Origin: Malaya genurostris
Taxonomy: Eukaryota > Arthropoda > Insecta > Diptera > Culicidae
Direction: 5' to 3'
DNA: 64,000 nucleotides
NCBI RefSeq assembly: GCF_030247185.1
Contig: NC_080571.1
Span: forward strand, 6,817,001 to 6,881,000
Shown: positions 61,655 to 64,000 of the stretch, piece by piece
Layout: each line of letters starts with the position of its first letter
How positions within the stretch are numbered: position 1 is the first letter of the stretch
The notes under the pieces: generated by a model
Seen by the model: only the letters and a program-made list of their open reading frames with translations
What the model was told of the DNA's origin: nothing
Database searches by the model: none
Program-made: the position numbers and the translations under genes

Positions 61655-62405
61655 ATGTATTTTGACCAGCCTCAGGGTGTACAGCCACCTATCGGAAAAC
61701 GGCGTTGTACACCTGATATTACTTTCACCGCCATATTTGATCGAACCGATTATTATAAGGAAAAGGGGGGTAAAGCGAGGACAGGGGCAGCACCAAAAAA
61801 TATGGAAAATTATAATGGTTCGAAATTTTCAATCGCACGTAAGGTATCTCAATCCATATTGAAAAAAGTGGTGTTTTATAGTGCTCTCTTTTGCACTTCA
61901 ATAACGTATTATGTTTTACGTTTCCGAGCATTATTGTGTTTGGGGCAAAGCTGGGTAGAATAATTTACAATAACAATTTCGATGGGCAAAAAAGAATTTA
62001 ATTTACTTTATATTTATTGTAATCGTTTTTTTTTTTTCATTTAATATTTTCCGACAGAATGGTATGCAAAAGTTAATATTCTACTCGATGCAATTTATGA
62101 ACAGTTTTTGTAAAAGTGTAATAAATAATTTACTAACCATCAATTGTTGATGGAATAATGGTTTTTAAAATATTCATAAATAGTTGTTAATGTAAACGGC
62201 ATTATCGTGATATTTTATAAAGTACCCCGATTTGCACCCTACTAGGGGCAAAGCGGGACAAAAAAAAAAACATTTGTTAAGATTGTTATGAACAATTACT
62301 TAACGTGACGAACATTTGCGATAAAAATTGATTTTTTTGTCTGGTTAATAGCTACTAAAGACAATGCAAATTTGTATACGCAATAAATATCTCATTCAAA
62401 AAGTG
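61655..62405. other. No recognisable gene
   Basis: A 102-codon frame at 61655-61963 has no family resemblance. 'ggggcaaagctggg' (61937) and 'ggggcaaagcgggac' (62248) recur as in insect MITE ends, but no bounded element could be drawn. Confidence 0.35.
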
Positions 62406-62413
62406 GAAATAAT

Positions 62414-62924
62414 GGGAGCGGGTCATTTCGCCGAAAGGGTTATTTTGCATACAAACCTGTAACCGCCTCGTTTGCCCGGTCTATTCAAAGCTAGGTTTCT
62501 TTACTTCAGTTAGGTCCAAACGAGCGGTAGCGAGGTCGGATAGCACTCGAGCAAAACGATGTGGCGGAGCCGCATTCGATATTTTTTTCCATTTGCACTC
62601 AGTTTTAGGGAAATACCACAAACAATTACCTGGTAAATTTTCTAATAAAGTCAATAAGTTTTCTTGGAAAAGCTGAAGATTATGAGAAAAAAATAAAATA
62701 ATAAAATCATATCAATCAAGTCTTTCTGGATTATTTCAGAAGTACGATTGTAGTTTAACAAAACGGAAGTAAACATTATCATTTTTCATTTGTCTTTATT
62801 TCAAATAAATTCCAATCACGATATGAATACTATTGTAGAATTCGACGAAATGACCCATTCGGCAAAATTACTTTCGGTGAAACGGCTTTCGACGAAATGG
62901 CTTTCGGCGAATTGACCCTGATCC
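62414..62924. mobile_element. Short copy of the minisatellite-bearing element, 8-bp duplication
   Basis: The left end GGGAGCGGGTCATTTCGCCG and the right end, inward, GGATCAGGGTCAATTCGCCG are flanked by exact GAAATAAT at 62406-62413 and 62925-62932. The right end holds only about five of the 15-bp units (62838-62912) that number about 55 in the other copy. No transposase; the interior is AT-rich. An 8-bp duplication fits hAT-type mobilisation, by inference. Confidence 0.85.
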
Positions 62925-62932
62925 GAAATAAT

Positions 62933-64000
62933 CATTAAACCAAAATGTCCCAGATTTGCCCCCTTCCCTATCATTAGTGTCTTCGGGCCAGAAAAGCTGA
63001 TCAGTGAAGATAAGCCATATGTCGATGTACATGGTATTAGGGTGGCTCTTATTATTAAGGTGATCCAAAACTTATTTTCCGGATGTATTGAGATAGAGGA
63101 CTGCATTCTTCGGCAAAATTGTAGATAAACTTATACCGAGCAGCTTTGCTGAGGTCACCATAGTAGTATCTGCAACGGTTTTAGTGTTACAGTTATTTTT
63201 AAAGAGCAACTTAGGGTGTTCCTCCAAAAAACAGATTTTTTTCTCTAGCATTTTATTTTTCTCTTTTCGTATAAGTAGCTGTGAACATCTTTTAGAGTTT
63301 GTTAAAACCAATTTTTTAATGACTGGTGCATTCAGGTAGCGTTTTCTGAACCAAAGTTATGATCAAAACTAGCTCTAAAAAAGGTTATTTTTAAACTTCT
63401 ATATTTAACATTGAGGCAAACGAAAAAAAAATCGTTTTTTGGCGGAGGAGATAGTTTTTAAATTTTTTTAAAATTATGTTCAAACATTGGGTTTCTTCAT
63501 TGAATAATATTCGTATCATGTAAGTCATTTATTAGCTATACCTATATGAAAATAAGGTATTTTTGTCTTCAAAAGTGTTAAATTAATTCAAGTGCATATT
63601 CGGGAAGAAATCGTTCTGCATTCTTCTGGGAATGCAGAATGGTGTCGCTTTTGTAAAATCTCTAAGGCCTCTCGGTGGTTGGAGGTTTTATCAACCGTGC
63701 ATTTTGGCACCTGCAGATCGTTCAGCATTCTTTTGGGGGATGCAGGACGATTTATTTCTTTATGTTTTGTGCTGTTTTCCCACCTCACCCAATTCCCAAT
63801 TCCCTTCCATGTTCCTTTTATCCTTCCCTTTCCATCAGAAAGTTGATGAGAAGCTACGGTAAGGCACGAATCTTCAAATAACTAGGGGAACATGCCACTT
63901 GAGCCAATTAGTTCTGATAACATAAGTGTAGGGTTTCATTCAGTAAAAAGCATTTAAACGAAGAGGTTGTTTTTCGAGACGAAGACAACTGTAAGCTGCA
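62933..64000. other. No recognisable gene
   Basis: 63031-63240 has dispersed-type sequence beginning 'attagggtggctcttattat', with 'ggcaaaattgtagataaact'. 63590-63880 has three overlapping frames of 68-84 codons in all plus frames, without resemblance to any protein. Confidence 0.35.

Overview
The window looks like non-coding, transposon-packed DNA from a mosquito, most likely a culicine such as Aedes. The basis is AT-rich sequence, several remnants of Tc1/mariner transposases with DD37E spacing (the ITmD37E group, described from mosquitoes), Jockey-type non-LTR remnants, and dispersed repeats with (CA)n tracts next to a conserved GGCCCTCCGGGCC hairpin. No host protein-coding exon could be recognised. 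The window may be intergenic or part of a large intron.

Layout. 1-1878 and 14626-16513 are two near-identical copies of one dispersed repeat in inverted orientation. The second copy sits inside an internally deleted mariner-like element (14201-16654, TA target duplication). Between them lie a tRNA-like repeat unit split by a TA-flanked MITE (4770-5876) and two broken ITmD37E transposases (about 12.1-12.7 and 13.1-14.1 kb). A TA-flanked element with perfect inverted ends lies at 19012-20168. A third copy of the dispersed repeat (20312-23690) is split by a 2.1-kb inverted-repeat element, which is itself split by a 671-bp hAT-type MITE with an 8-bp target duplication. 25720-27033 is a 5'-truncated non-LTR retrotransposon whose RNase H end is open and which is flanked by a 13-bp target duplication.

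31.1-33.3 kb holds a small MITE, a mariner N-terminal remnant, an element whose own terminal sequence has expanded into a minisatellite of about 55 units of 15 bp, and a third ITmD37E remnant. 37.5-43.2 kb holds two Jockey-type reverse transcriptase remnants. One is interrupted by a non-autonomous Helitron (37699-38577), the other by a hAT-like element (40994-42474). A tRNA-type SINE lies near 44.5 kb. The second, uninterrupted tRNA-like unit is at 48520-48869.

The best-preserved gene is the 344-residue DD37D mariner transposase at 49784-50818. It lies in an apparently complete element (49666-50978) with perfect 25-bp inverted ends and a TA duplication. Further on are a 7-bp satellite (CTGGACT)n at 52.5 kb, an unassigned broken reading frame at 57585-58080, another non-LTR C-terminal remnant at 58.8 kb, a DD34D mariner pseudogene at 60.5-61.6 kb, and a second, short copy of the minisatellite-bearing element at 62414-62924 with an 8-bp duplication.

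The genes are not a cooperating set; the window is a record of layered insertions. Somewhat more GC-rich islands at 7.5-8.3, 17.5-18.5, 29.8-30.8, 34.6-36.6, 46.9-48.1 and 53.6-54.9 kb are the best candidates for unique host sequence, but they show no convincing coding signal.
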